From: JAAYJR01 sp964563975
GTDB taxonomy: Bacteria > Bacteroidota > Bacteroidia > Bacteroidales > Prolixibacteraceae
Direction: 5' to 3'
Length of the DNA: 18,699 bases
NCBI GenBank assembly: GCA_964563975.1
Contig: CAZLZJ010000044.1
Coordinates: 1 to 18,699 of the forward strand
Part shown: positions 1-8,381 of the stretch, piece by piece
Position numbering within the stretch: the first letter of the stretch is position 1
How the letters are laid out: the number at the start of each line of letters is the position of its first letter
Made by a program: the position numbers and the translations under genes
The notes under the pieces: model-generated
The model's input: the letters and a program-made list of their open reading frames with translations, nothing else
Database searches by the model: none
Told to the model about the DNA's origin: nothing

Positions 1-76
1 TAGCCGCTTCTTTACACGCAAAAAGTATATTTTTTTCTAAAATATGAAGTTGTTTGGTAATAAAAGTTAACAAGTT

Positions 77-111
77 TAAAAATATCCGGCAGGAAACTCC
101 GGATATTTTTA
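77..111 (-). terminator. Stem-loop at the 3' end of the gldB-like gene
   Basis: A perfect 13-bp inverted repeat (77-89 pairing with 99-111) with a 9-nt loop; the core is ATATCCGG/CCGGATAT flanked by five A and five T residues. The stop codon of the minus-strand GldB-like gene (bases 109-111) lies inside the outer arm, so the hairpin starts as translation ends. The T-rich arm gives a U-run at the 3' side when read on either strand, so it could end transcription in both directions. The 76 bases to its left hold no gene I can recognise. Confidence 0.7.
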
Positions 112-1128
112 TTCCGGATAATACCTTGAATCATTTAAAATCTGCTGGTAGTCATTTTTATTCATCAACTCTTCAAGGGTAACCTCTTTATACTTCTTCA
201 TATATTCTCTTATTATCTGCCAGCCGATCCAAATCCCGGTACGTGAAGGTGACTCAAGAGGAAAACCTGTCGTATAGGGGCCGTCATTCAGATATCGTAA
301 TATATCCATACGCTTATTGGAATATAACATTTTTTGTTCAACCAGGTAATTCCACATTTGTGGTTCATTCTCAATACACCACCTAAGTTGCTTGCCTGTA
401 TAACCGATCTTAAGTGTATCATGAATATCAGGAAGGAGGGCATCAACAAAATACATCAGTTTCCCCTGATAAATTATATTGTCGAGCAGAGTAGTAGCTT
501 CTCCCGGTTCTTCAAATTCGGTCAGCCCCCAGGCATAAGCCACATCTGAAATCATTTTTTCCCGATTCATATTTGACAGCTTGTAAAAAGGAATATTGCT
601 AAGGATCCTGTAATAACTGCAATCGCTGCCCAGATATTTGTCAAGTCCGATACCAATAATATTTTCAGCAGTAACAACCGACTGATTAAATCCGGATATC
701 ATTGTAAAAATGGTTGGAAGCTCATTTTCAGGAAAGTGATATTTGTAATATTTAAAAGCTTCAATAAGCCTGTTTTCAATATTCCTGAAATCTCCAAACT
801 CTTTATCAGTCAAAAAACTTATACTCACAACCATAGTGTCAGCCAAAAACTCTGACATCAGCTCCGGAAAAAACTCCTCTTCTATACTTCCGATACCGAT
901 AACTTTCCAGGTAAAAAGATCAAAAAAATCAGGATATTTATCCCGCAAAGTATAAAAATCTTCCAAAGTGTCTTTCAGTGAAAGATTAAACAGCTCCTGC
1001 TCAAATCTGACAATTTCCACTTTATCATCAATACCGGATATATCAACCTTCAAAGGGTTTCTTTTACAGGCAGATAAAAAAGCTGCCCCTATCAAAATAT
1101 AAAAAATGGTCTTTATTGAAGTTTGCAT
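109..1128 (-). CDS. gldB: GldB-like gliding motility lipoprotein
   Basis: A 339-residue predicted lipoprotein. The N-terminus has a short hydrophobic signal ending in the lipobox L18-S-A-C21, so the mature protein should be anchored by Cys21 in the cell envelope. Overall length and character (KVDISGI start of the mature part, 'FFDLF', 'DKYLG', 'WIGWQIIREYM' near the C-terminus) are those I associate with the GldB family. In Flavobacterium johnsoniae GldB is required for gliding motility, but homologues are also present in Bacteroidota that do not glide, where the role is less clear. No other gliding gene (gldC etc.) is in the window, so motility cannot be inferred from it. It is transcribed away from the neighbouring nucleotidyltransferase, with a 145-bp divergent intergenic region. 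The family call rests on recognition of the sequence, not on an alignment. Confidence 0.8.
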   Translation of the reverse strand: MQTSIKTIFYILIGAAFLSACKRNPLKVDISGIDDKVEIVRFEQELFNLSLKDTLEDFYTLRDKYPDFFDLFTWKVIGIGSIEEEFFPELMSEFLADTMVVSISFLTDKEFGDFRNIENRLIEAFKYYKYHFPENELPTIFTMISGFNQSVVTAENIIGIGLDKYLGSDCSYYRILSNIPFYKLSNMNREKMISDVAYAWGLTEFEEPGEATTLLDNIIYQGKLMYFVDALLPDIHDTLKIGYTGKQLRWCIENEPQMWNYLVEQKMLYSNKRMDILRYLNDGPYTTGFPLESPSRTGIWIGWQIIREYMKKYKEVTLEELMNKNDYQQILNDSRYYPE

Positions 1129-1261
1129 AATTTAACCTGTCAGTCAATTTAATTTATACGAATCGTGAAGATAATTATTGCAGAAGAGTATAAAAAATAT
1201 GATTGAGTAAGGAGTTTTTTATAATTTATAAATCAGCAAATGGCTTATAATACTTTTTTAC

Positions 1262-1269
1262 TATTTTTG
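1262..1269 (+). promoter_or_regulatory. Possible Bacteroidota -7 box before the nucleotidyltransferase
   Basis: TATTTTTG matches the Bacteroidota primary-sigma -7 consensus TAnnTTTG and ends 4 nt before the ATG at 1274. If it is used, the transcript would be leaderless or nearly so. I see no good TTTG -33 element at the expected distance, so this is tentative. Confidence 0.35.
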
Positions 1270-1273
1270 TTTT

Positions 1274-1591
1274 ATGATCACAAAAGTTGAAAAAGTAAAA
1301 AAGATGATTGCAAAAAGGGTTCATGAAGTTGACCCAATGGCTGAAATATACCTTTTTGGTTCACGGGCAAGAGGTGATTATAAAAAAGATTCCGATTGGG
1401 ATTTATTAATTCTCACTAACTATCCGGTTACTTTAAAAGTTGAACAACGATTCAGGCATCATCTCATTCCACTTGAATTAGAAACAGAGGAGGCATTCTC
1501 AGTATTTGTTTACGAAAAGGAAAATTGGGAAACCCGGCATATAATTACACCTTTTTATCAAAATATAACCAAAGAAGTTATTCAGATTTGA
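1274..1591 (+). CDS. Small MNT-type nucleotidyltransferase domain protein
   Basis: A 105-residue single-domain protein of the polymerase-beta nucleotidyltransferase superfamily (minimal nucleotidyltransferase, MNT). The signature is clear: FGSRARG at residues 28-34 (G29-S30 nucleotide-binding turn) followed by D41-x-D43 (DSDWDLL), the metal-binding acidic pair. The third acidic residue of the classical triad is not obvious: the strand expected to carry it reads FSVFVYEKENW with Ser at about 76, a feature I have seen in many small Bacteroidota members. MNT proteins are usually paired with a HEPN protein as toxin-antitoxin modules in which the MNT protein modifies the HEPN toxin. Here no HEPN gene adjoins: upstream is gldB-like on the other strand and downstream, after 72 nt, a SNF2 helicase. 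It may therefore be an orphan antitoxin or an independent nucleotidyltransferase; the substrate is unknown. Confidence 0.85.
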   Translation: MITKVEKVKKMIAKRVHEVDPMAEIYLFGSRARGDYKKDSDWDLLILTNYPVTLKVEQRFRHHLIPLELETEEAFSVFVYEKENWETRHIITPFYQNITKEVIQI

Positions 1592-1663
1592 AAACACAAG
1601 ATAATCCTTAATATTGGACACTCATTTTCCGATTTCATTTACAGATTACAAACCAATTTGCAA

Positions 1664-4600
1664 ATGAGTACCGACTACTATTATATAAAAGAACACATAA
1701 GCAGGCATATTAATTTCTACACTTCCGTTGCAGTGGCAACCCGTGGCAGGGATTTGTACAGAAATAAAAAGGTGTTATTCGATGATTATATAGAGAAAAC
1801 AGATAGTTGGAAATTCACAGTTATAGGCTCGAAAAAATACCAGGTTCTGATAAAAGGAGTAAACAGCAAAAACATACAAACTACCTGCACATGCCCATTC
1901 GACTGGGGGAGCATTTGCAAACATACAGTGGCAGCATTACTTTTTATAACAGATAATCTTGAGGAACGGATTATATTGCAAAACCAGAAGCAGCCGGAAC
2001 CCAGTTTACCTGCAAAAAAGGAAATCAGGAAAAATCTGGGATTTGAAATACCTGATTATAAATTTATAGATATAAGCTTTGTAAAAAAAAATGTTTCAAA
2101 CTCTGTTTTCAGGCAAATTTTCTACCAAAGGTATGACGATGTTTTCGATTCAATTGAGGTTACAAACGAATCATTAACATTTGTTTCCCGTCAGTTACAT
2201 GACAATGTAAAATTTTATAAAGAAGGCGAAAAAATTTTTGTAACCTCATCTCATGCAACTAATTCATCAAAATTAACAACCAGTGAAGCCCAATGCCTGT
2301 CAATGATTGCAAATTCACCTTTGCCCAATTTGCTTGATGAAGTTTTCAGCGGCAGAATTTTGGATAAACAAAAAGAGTTGCTGGCAATATATGGATTACC
2401 TGAAAACACTGATTTAAAAGAATACTTTTCCTTCACTTTCTCCGAAAGCGAGGGGGTATTGTATTCCCCGACGAAAGAAGGAAGGGGATTAATACCGGTT
2501 ACAGATAATACCGATCACTATATTTCTGATATACTCAGAAACCTGAACAATCAAAAACCTGAGTTAGATGAATTAACCGAAAAATCAGAACAAAGAGAAT
2601 TGGGATTTGTAATCAAAAGAGGTTATCGTTATTTTTACGATGATTATGAAGAAGACAGCAACAGGCGGTACGAGATAATACCGATTGTAGGCCAACCCGG
2701 CAAGAATGATCCATCCATGCTTTCCACACACATTAAGGAATACGAAGAGGAAATGGAAACCCGGTTTTTCATCAATAAAAGTGAAAATGCCAAAAAAATA
2801 TTGCAGTTAATCGATGAAATTGAAGGTGTCAGGGGATACGATTTTCAATTAATGAAACAGGTTTTTTATTATTTGTGTGATGAAAAGTTTGTGTATGGCA
2901 TTGCAAATAATGTAAATAAAATAAGAAAAAAGGATCTGTTTGAAATTACACTTTCACCCGATCCGTTTGATGCTGTTTTTATAGTTTCGAAAAAAAAACA
3001 GTTTTTAATCCTTGACCTGAGAATTAAAATCGGGAATGAACTAAAAAAACGAAATCCATTTCAGTTACAACCCGAGAACCATTATATTCACGTTTCAAAC
3101 AAAAATTACCATTTTGCAAAGAGTGAAAAAGTGACGCAAATTCTGGCCACCTTACCTGAAAAAATTAAGATGGCAGCTTCATATAAAGATGAATTCTTCA
3201 AAAAGGTGGTTGAGCCTGTTTCCAAAAATTTTGAAGTAATTTTCAAAAAAGGATCATATGATACAGAAACTATAGAACTGGATTTTAATAAAAAGCAGTT
3301 ATTCCTTTCTGAACATAATGAATATGTAATTTTCACCCCGCGCGTGGAGTACGACAATAATGTATCAGCGATTTTAAGTGATAATGGTAATATCCTTATA
3401 AAAAAAGGTGATGTAATTACTGAGTACAAACGGAACTTCGAACTTGAAAACGATTTTTTAGATTCTCTTTGCGAATTGCATCCCAATTTTGATAATCAGA
3501 AAACCAAAAAAAGTTTCTATCTGCATTATCGCGATTTCACTAAAGATATGTGGTTCTACAGATTTTTTGACAAGCTGCAAATCCTTAATGTCGAGGTGTT
3601 TGGATTGAAAGATCTCAAGAACTTCAAATATTCGCCCCACAAAGGAAGGGTCAGCACATCTGTTGTATCGGGACAAGACTGGTTTGAAGTGGATATTGCT
3701 GTCAGCTTTGGCGACAACCGGGTTTTACTTAATGATATAAAAAAGGCAGTGCTCAACAAACAGCGTTACATTCAGTTGAAAGACGGTTCGGTAGGAATTT
3801 TACCATCGGAGTGGTTTCATAAATTCGAGAAATTTTTCAGGAACGGCGAAATAAGAAAAAATAAACTGGAGATTTCAAAACTCCGGTTCTCAATGATTGA
3901 CGAACTGTTTGAAAATATTGACGATACCGGCATTTTACAGGAGATTACAGAAAAAAAACAGCGTCTGATAAACTTTACTAATATAAACGAAACTGAAGTT
4001 CCCGGACAGATAAAAACCACTTTACGACACTATCAGAAAGAGGGACTAAACTGGCTGAATTTCCTGGATGAATTACAGTGGGGAGGAATTCTGGCCGACG
4101 ACATGGGCCTGGGAAAAACTCTGCAAGTACTGTCATTTCTCCAACAACAGGCAATTAAAAAAAAGGGAGTCAACTTAATCGTTGTGCCAACTACTTTACT
4201 ATTTAACTGGGAAAACGAGATAAAGAAATTTGCTCCCAATTTAAAAGCATTTCATTATTACGGAGTCGACCGTATAAAAGACACCACTGATTTTAAAAAA
4301 TACGATCTTATTTTTACTACTTACGGTATTCTTGTCCGCGACATCCAAATCTTAAGCCAGTTCCAATTTAATTACGCTGTTCTCGACGAGTCCCAGGCTA
4401 TTAAAAATCCGGCTTCGCACCGTTTTAAAGCAGCCTGCCTCATCAATGCCCGCAATAAAATTGCCCTGACAGGTACACCTGTCGAAAACAGCACCTTCGA
4501 TCTGTTTGCCCAGATGAATTTTGTCAACCGCGGATTCTTTGGGGGTATTAAAAAATTTAAAGAGAACTATTCAACACCAATCGACAAAGAAGGAAATGAG

Positions 4601-5407
4601 GCAATTGCGGGCGAACTGAATAAAATTATAAACCCTTTCGTTTTACGCCGAACAAAAGAAAAAGTGGCGTTAGAGTTGCCCGACAAAACCGAGAATATTC
4701 TTTATTGCGAAATGGAGAGCGAACAGCGTCGTGTATATGATGCTTACCGCAATGAATATAAAAATCAGTTGCTCAATAAAATTAAAAAAGAGGGGGTGGA
4801 AAAATCAAAAATAATGGTACTCGAAGCATTAACACGATTACGCCAGATATGTGATTCACCTTTGCTCTTAAATTCTAATGAAATAACTGAAAGTCAGTCA
4901 GTAAAGATCAATGAACTTGTTCGACATATAACCAAAAAGACCGGCAGGCACAAAATTCTTGTTTTTTCACAATTTGTTAAAATGCTGGGCTTGATTCAGG
5001 ATGAGCTGAGAAGGCTGAATATTGAATATGAATATCTCGATGGACAAAACAGCAGCGAAAATCGCAGACAGTCAGTAAAAAATTTTCAGGAAAATGAAAA
5101 TCTCAGGGTATTTCTTATCAGCCTGAAAGCAGGTGGCACAGGACTGAATTTAACTGCAGCCGACTATGTTTACATTGTTGATCCCTGGTGGAATCCCGCA
5201 GTTGAAAATCAGGCTATCGACCGTTGTCACCGGATAGGACAGGGGAAAAAAGTATTTGCCTATCGTATGATATGCAAAAATACAGTAGAAGAGAAGATCC
5301 TGTCTCTACAAAATAAAAAGAAAAAAATTGCCGGAGACATCATCCAAACCGACGAGAGCATTCTTAAAAAACTTAACCAAAAAAATATAAATGAATTGTT
5401 TTCCTGA
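1664..5407 (+). CDS. SWIM zinc-finger SNF2-family DNA helicase/translocase
   Basis: A large (1247 residues) SF2/SNF2 ATPase. Near the N-terminus is a SWIM zinc finger, C75-x-C77-x7-C85-x-H87, a likely nucleic-acid or protein binding module. The long middle region (about 100-780) has no motif I can name. The ATPase core is at the C-terminus: motif I DDMGLGKT (812-819, Lys818), motif II DESQ (908-911, in place of DEAH), motif III TGTP (936-939), motif V SLKAGGTG (1153-1160) and motif VI QAIDRCHRIGQ (1183-1193). This order is typical of bacterial SWIM-SNF2 proteins, which are presumed ATP-dependent translocases on double-stranded DNA; the cellular role is not established. I chose ATG 1664; an in-frame TTG at 1658 would add only two residues. 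nadE starts 35 nt downstream on the same strand. All motifs look intact, so the enzyme should be active. Confidence 0.9.
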   Translation: MSTDYYYIKEHISRHINFYTSVAVATRGRDLYRNKKVLFDDYIEKTDSWKFTVIGSKKYQVLIKGVNSKNIQTTCTCPFDWGSICKHTVAALLFITDNLEERIILQNQKQPEPSLPAKKEIRKNLGFEIPDYKFIDISFVKKNVSNSVFRQIFYQRYDDVFDSIEVTNESLTFVSRQLHDNVKFYKEGEKIFVTSSHATNSSKLTTSEAQCLSMIANSPLPNLLDEVFSGRILDKQKELLAIYGLPENTDLKEYFSFTFSESEGVLYSPTKEGRGLIPVTDNTDHYISDILRNLNNQKPELDELTEKSEQRELGFVIKRGYRYFYDDYEEDSNRRYEIIPIVGQPGKNDPSMLSTHIKEYEEEMETRFFINKSENAKKILQLIDEIEGVRGYDFQLMKQVFYYLCDEKFVYGIANNVNKIRKKDLFEITLSPDPFDAVFIVSKKKQFLILDLRIKIGNELKKRNPFQLQPENHYIHVSNKNYHFAKSEKVTQILATLPEKIKMAASYKDEFFKKVVEPVSKNFEVIFKKGSYDTETIELDFNKKQLFLSEHNEYVIFTPRVEYDNNVSAILSDNGNILIKKGDVITEYKRNFELENDFLDSLCELHPNFDNQKTKKSFYLHYRDFTKDMWFYRFFDKLQILNVEVFGLKDLKNFKYSPHKGRVSTSVVSGQDWFEVDIAVSFGDNRVLLNDIKKAVLNKQRYIQLKDGSVGILPSEWFHKFEKFFRNGEIRKNKLEISKLRFSMIDELFENIDDTGILQEITEKKQRLINFTNINETEVPGQIKTTLRHYQKEGLNWLNFLDELQWGGILADDMGLGKTLQVLSFLQQQAIKKKGVNLIVVPTTLLFNWENEIKKFAPNLKAFHYYGVDRIKDTTDFKKYDLIFTTYGILVRDIQILSQFQFNYAVLDESQAIKNPASHRFKAACLINARNKIALTGTPVENSTFDLFAQMNFVNRGFFGGIKKFKENYSTPIDKEGNEAIAGELNKIINPFVLRRTKEKVALELPDKTENILYCEMESEQRRVYDAYRNEYKNQLLNKIKKEGVEKSKIMVLEALTRLRQICDSPLLLNSNEITESQSVKINELVRHITKKTGRHKILVFSQFVKMLGLIQDELRRLNIEYEYLDGQNSSENRRQSVKNFQENENLRVFLISLKAGGTGLNLTAADYVYIVDPWWNPAVENQAIDRCHRIGQGKKVFAYRMICKNTVEEKILSLQNKKKKIAGDIIQTDESILKKLNQKNINELFS

Positions 5408-5414
5408 ATTTTTC

Positions 5415-5422
5415 TAATTTTG
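5415..5422 (+). promoter_or_regulatory. Possible -7 box before nadE
   Basis: TAATTTTG matches TAnnTTTG and lies 20 nt before the nadE ATG, in the 35-nt gap after the helicase stop codon. A TTG at 5396-5398 is upstream but with shorter spacing than the usual 19-21 nt. nadE could thus have its own promoter rather than depend only on readthrough from the helicase gene. Confidence 0.35.
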
Positions 5423-5442
5423 AAGAAAAATATTTTGTTTCA

Positions 5443-7071
5443 ATGAAAGTTGCACTGGCCCAGTTAAATTACATAATTGGCGATTTTAAAGGAAATTCTG
5501 CCAAAATCATAAAAAATATTGAAAATGCAAAAGCAGAAGGTGCTGATCTTGTAATATTTTCAGAGCTTTCAGTAACCGGGTACTATCCACACGACCTGCT
5601 TAAAAAGAAGGAGTTCATAGTTCAAGCGGAGAAAACAGTCAATAAAATCGCTGAATATTGCAGAGGGATCGCAGCTATTGTCGGAGCTCCATATATCAAT
5701 AAAAACGAACGAGAAAAAAAATTATTCAATGCTGCATTTTTCCTGGCTGACGGTAAAATTTTGTCAGTCCACAAAAAGACACTTTTACCTGCTTACGATA
5801 TTTTTGATGAATACAGGCATTTTGAGCCAAATAAAGATTTCTCTGTTATTGAGTACAAAAACCAAAGGATAGCTATTACTATTTGTGAAGATCTTTGGGA
5901 TAATCAATCCACTACAGATAAATTACACCGAATCTCGATAATGGATAAGCTGGCTAAGCTGAAACCAGACTTTATTGTCAATATTTCTGCATCTCCATTC
6001 TCATACAATCAGGAATCAGGAAGAAAAGATATACTCATTTCAAAAGCTAAAAAATATAATATTCCGATAGTATATGTAAATCAAACGGGGGCTCAGGGAG
6101 AGCTGATTTTCGATGGCGGCTCGGCTTTTATAAATAATCAGGGTAAAATAGTCAAAGAGCTAAAATATTTTGAAGAGGATTTTCTGATAATTGACAAAGA
6201 GAGTGCAGGAGAAATAGTCTTACAACCTGCAATTAGTTATATTGAAAAAATTTACAATGCCCTTATTTTAGGGATCAGAGATTACCTCTGCAAATCAGGG
6301 TTCAGTAAAGCAATCCTTGGACTTTCCGGAGGTTTAGACTCAGCAGTTACGGCAGTGCTGGCAGTCAGGGCACTGGGACCTGAAAATGTAAGAGTTCTGC
6401 TGCTGCCGTCAAAATATTCTCCGGATCATAGTGTTAAAGATGCCCGGCAGCTGGCTGAAAATTTACAAATTCAGTATGACCTCATTGAAATACAAGCAAC
6501 TGTAAATGAGTTTGAAAAATCATTGGCATCCCTCTTTAATGATACAGCTCAGGGAATAACTGAAGAAAATATTCAAGCCCGTACAAGAGGAATATATCTG
6601 ATGGCAGTCTCAAATAAATTTGGAAATATTCTTCTAAACACTTCCAATAAGAGTGAGTGCGCAGTAGGATACGGCACACTGTACGGCGACATGAACGGAA
6701 GTATTGCAGTCCTTGGCGACCTGTATAAAACTGATGTTTATAAACTGGCCCGTTTTATAAACAGAGACAAAGAAATTATTCCGGAAAATACAATAACCAA
6801 ACCCCCCTCAGCCGAACTGCGACCCGGCCAGAAAGACACGGACTCACTTCCTGAGTACGAACTGCTCGACCGGATACTGTTCAACTATATAGAGTTAAAT
6901 TTATCTCCCGAAGAGATTGAAGCTAAAGGATTTGACAAAAAAATAGTTGAAAAAGTGATAAAGTTGGTGGCTATCAGCGAATTTAAAAGATTCCAGTCAG
7001 CTCCTATATTGCACATCAGTACAAAAGCTTTTGGCTTGGGAAGAAAAATGCCTTTAGTAAAAAAATATTGA
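5443..7071 (+). CDS. nadE: Glutamine-dependent NAD+ synthetase
   Basis: Catalyses the last step of NAD+ synthesis: nicotinic acid adenine dinucleotide + ATP + glutamine to NAD+, in the cytoplasm. At 542 residues it has the two-domain form. The N-terminal nitrilase-type glutaminase domain (about 1-260) carries the Glu-Lys-Cys triad: E41 in FSELSVTGY, K112 in KKTLLPAYD, C148 in ITICEDLW. The C-terminal synthetase domain (about 265-542) has the ATP pyrophosphatase loop SGGLDS (295-300), NKSECAVGYGTLYGDMNGS, and the PPSAELRPGQKDTDSLPEYE substrate-binding stretch. All catalytic elements are present and length is normal. Glutamine is expected to be hydrolysed in the first domain with ammonia channelled to the second. 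It is the third of three same-strand genes, and a GldB-like gene lies nearby on the other strand; a nadE-gldB neighbourhood is known in some flavobacteria (from memory). Confidence 0.96.
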   Translation: MKVALAQLNYIIGDFKGNSAKIIKNIENAKAEGADLVIFSELSVTGYYPHDLLKKKEFIVQAEKTVNKIAEYCRGIAAIVGAPYINKNEREKKLFNAAFFLADGKILSVHKKTLLPAYDIFDEYRHFEPNKDFSVIEYKNQRIAITICEDLWDNQSTTDKLHRISIMDKLAKLKPDFIVNISASPFSYNQESGRKDILISKAKKYNIPIVYVNQTGAQGELIFDGGSAFINNQGKIVKELKYFEEDFLIIDKESAGEIVLQPAISYIEKIYNALILGIRDYLCKSGFSKAILGLSGGLDSAVTAVLAVRALGPENVRVLLLPSKYSPDHSVKDARQLAENLQIQYDLIEIQATVNEFEKSLASLFNDTAQGITEENIQARTRGIYLMAVSNKFGNILLNTSNKSECAVGYGTLYGDMNGSIAVLGDLYKTDVYKLARFINRDKEIIPENTITKPPSAELRPGQKDTDSLPEYELLDRILFNYIELNLSPEEIEAKGFDKKIVEKVIKLVAISEFKRFQSAPILHISTKAFGLGRKMPLVKKY

Positions 7072-7247
7072 AATAATTTTTAACTTTACACTCAAATTCA
7101 AATATCTGTTCATATGATTAAAATTAATTATTTTCAATGATATCATATAACCTGCTTACATATATTTTAATCATCCTTTTGAATCCAAATTTTAAACAGA
7201 ATGCTCATTTCATATGATAAACTATAAAACTAATTTAACCATATATC

Positions 7248-8135
7248 ATGAAAAATTTTTCAAGAAGAGAATTTATTAAGACAAGCTCCCTGAGCACTAT
7301 TATGTTAGCCTCAACAGCCGGGGCTTTTTTAAATTCCTGCAATTCATCAGGCTGGAAAATAGGATGTTATACCCGGGCCTGGGGCAACCGGAACTATCTT
7401 GAGGCATTAGACGGAATAGCAGAAGCAGGCTATAAATATGTTGGACTAAGTACTCATGATAAAGGAAGGGTGATAGACCGGGACTCACCTCCTGAATTTG
7501 CTATTACCGTAGGTGAAGAGATCAGAAAACGCGGACTCAAAATTTTGTCTCTTTCAGGTGGCTCTATTGATCCTACCGTACCGGTTGAGGAAGGTATAGC
7601 GCAGCTTAAAAGACTTATTGACAATTCAGTCCATTGCGGCTCTGGAAATATACAGATAAATGATATCGGTAGTATGCGCCAACCTGAGCTTGAAGCTAAT
7701 TACTATAAAGCAATTGCAGAATGTTGTGACTATGGTGTCGAAAAAGGTGTGTCAATTTCTTTAAAGCCACATGGATCAACCGGAGCCCGGTGCCGGGTTC
7801 ATGTCGACCGGATTGGTCATAAAAATCTTAAATTGTGGTATGATCCGGGAAATGTGATGTTTTTCAGTAACGGTGAAATAAATCCTGTAGAAGATGCCGA
7901 AGCTTTGGATGGTGTAGTTGTCGGTATGGCGGTAAAGGATTTTCGGCTGCCAAGAACTGTTATGGTTACCCCGGGTACAGGATTAGTAGACTTCAGGACA
8001 TTGATTCCACGCCTGATAAAAGGAGGCTTTCAAAATGGGCCGCTGATAATTGAATGTGTTGATGAAGGTGAATTTTCATTCATAAAAAATGAAGCAATAA
8101 AAGCCCGGGAATTCATTGAAAAGATTATAAGTTAA
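7248..8135 (+). CDS. Exported sugar phosphate isomerase/epimerase-like TIM-barrel protein
   Basis: A 295-residue protein of the xylose-isomerase-like TIM-barrel (AP_endonuc_2) superfamily. The N-terminus SRREFIK (R6-R7) followed by a hydrophobic stretch is a twin-arginine signal, so it is probably exported folded, and LNSC with Cys31 could be a lipobox, making it a periplasmic or membrane-anchored lipoprotein. Barrel elements seen by eye: KPHGSTG with H175, LWYDPGN with D199, AVKDF, PGTGLVDF and IIECVDEGEF with E269. Acidic and histidine residues at these strand ends are metal ligands in the family. The substrate is unknown; Bacteroidota have many such exported members thought to act on sugars or cyclitols. 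It stands alone: 176 nt after nadE and 252 nt before the rhuM-like gene, with no catabolic partner beside it. Confidence 0.8.
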   Translation: MKNFSRREFIKTSSLSTIMLASTAGAFLNSCNSSGWKIGCYTRAWGNRNYLEALDGIAEAGYKYVGLSTHDKGRVIDRDSPPEFAITVGEEIRKRGLKILSLSGGSIDPTVPVEEGIAQLKRLIDNSVHCGSGNIQINDIGSMRQPELEANYYKAIAECCDYGVEKGVSISLKPHGSTGARCRVHVDRIGHKNLKLWYDPGNVMFFSNGEINPVEDAEALDGVVVGMAVKDFRLPRTVMVTPGTGLVDFRTLIPRLIKGGFQNGPLIIECVDEGEFSFIKNEAIKAREFIEKIIS

Positions 8136-8231
8136 TTACCACATATAAAAGCAAAAATTGATATATGTTAATGCCCAATGGGTTTGTAACAAAGTAAAAT
8201 GAAACAAGCATGATTGTAAAATCACCTAAAA

Positions 8232-8381
8232 GTACGATTAAAACATGTGCGAGTTCCATACTATACCTTTAAAAATAAACAATTTTAATAGTATGAACGA
8301 GTATATAAAACATTTACACCCAAGGGTATGATTAAATACAGGCGAGTTCTATCTGACACCTTTGAAAATAGTTAATTTAAT
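8232..8381 (+). repeat. Imperfect direct repeat upstream of the rhuM-like gene
   Basis: Two related segments, 8232-8289 and 8326-8381, align over about 57 nt with roughly three quarters identity. Shared blocks in order: GTAyGATTAAA, GCGAGTTCyAT, ACCTTTrAAAATA and AATTT..AAT. They are separated by 36 nt (8290-8325), giving a 94-nt period. The separator begins AGTATGAACGAG, echoing parts of the unit. The second copy ends 6 nt before the rhuM-like ATG. Each copy contains a near match to the -7 box (TACCTTTA at 8264-8271; CACCTTTG at 8357-8364), so the duplication may cover a promoter or operator. Only two clear copies exist and the repeat is longer than the separator, so this is not a CRISPR array. 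Confidence 0.7.

Noticed and set aside
334..549. 71-codon plus-strand open frame inside the gldB-like gene
   Set aside because: It is antisense to a well-supported lipoprotein gene and its product has no recognisable feature.
1658..1663. TTG start for the SNF2 gene
   Set aside because: It would add only two residues; the ATG at 1664 is the simpler start.
3106..4239. Several minus-strand open frames of 67-126 codons opposite the helicase gene
   Set aside because: They are shadows of the SNF2 reading frame, with low-complexity Ser/Phe-rich products and no start context.
8141..8168. Terminator after the TIM-barrel gene (ACATATA/TATATGT)
   Set aside because: Only a 7-bp A/T stem with a 14-nt loop and no U-run; too weak to call.
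8232..8381. CRISPR array
   Set aside because: Only two degenerate copies, with the repeat (about 57 nt) longer than the separator (36 nt), and no cas genes nearby.
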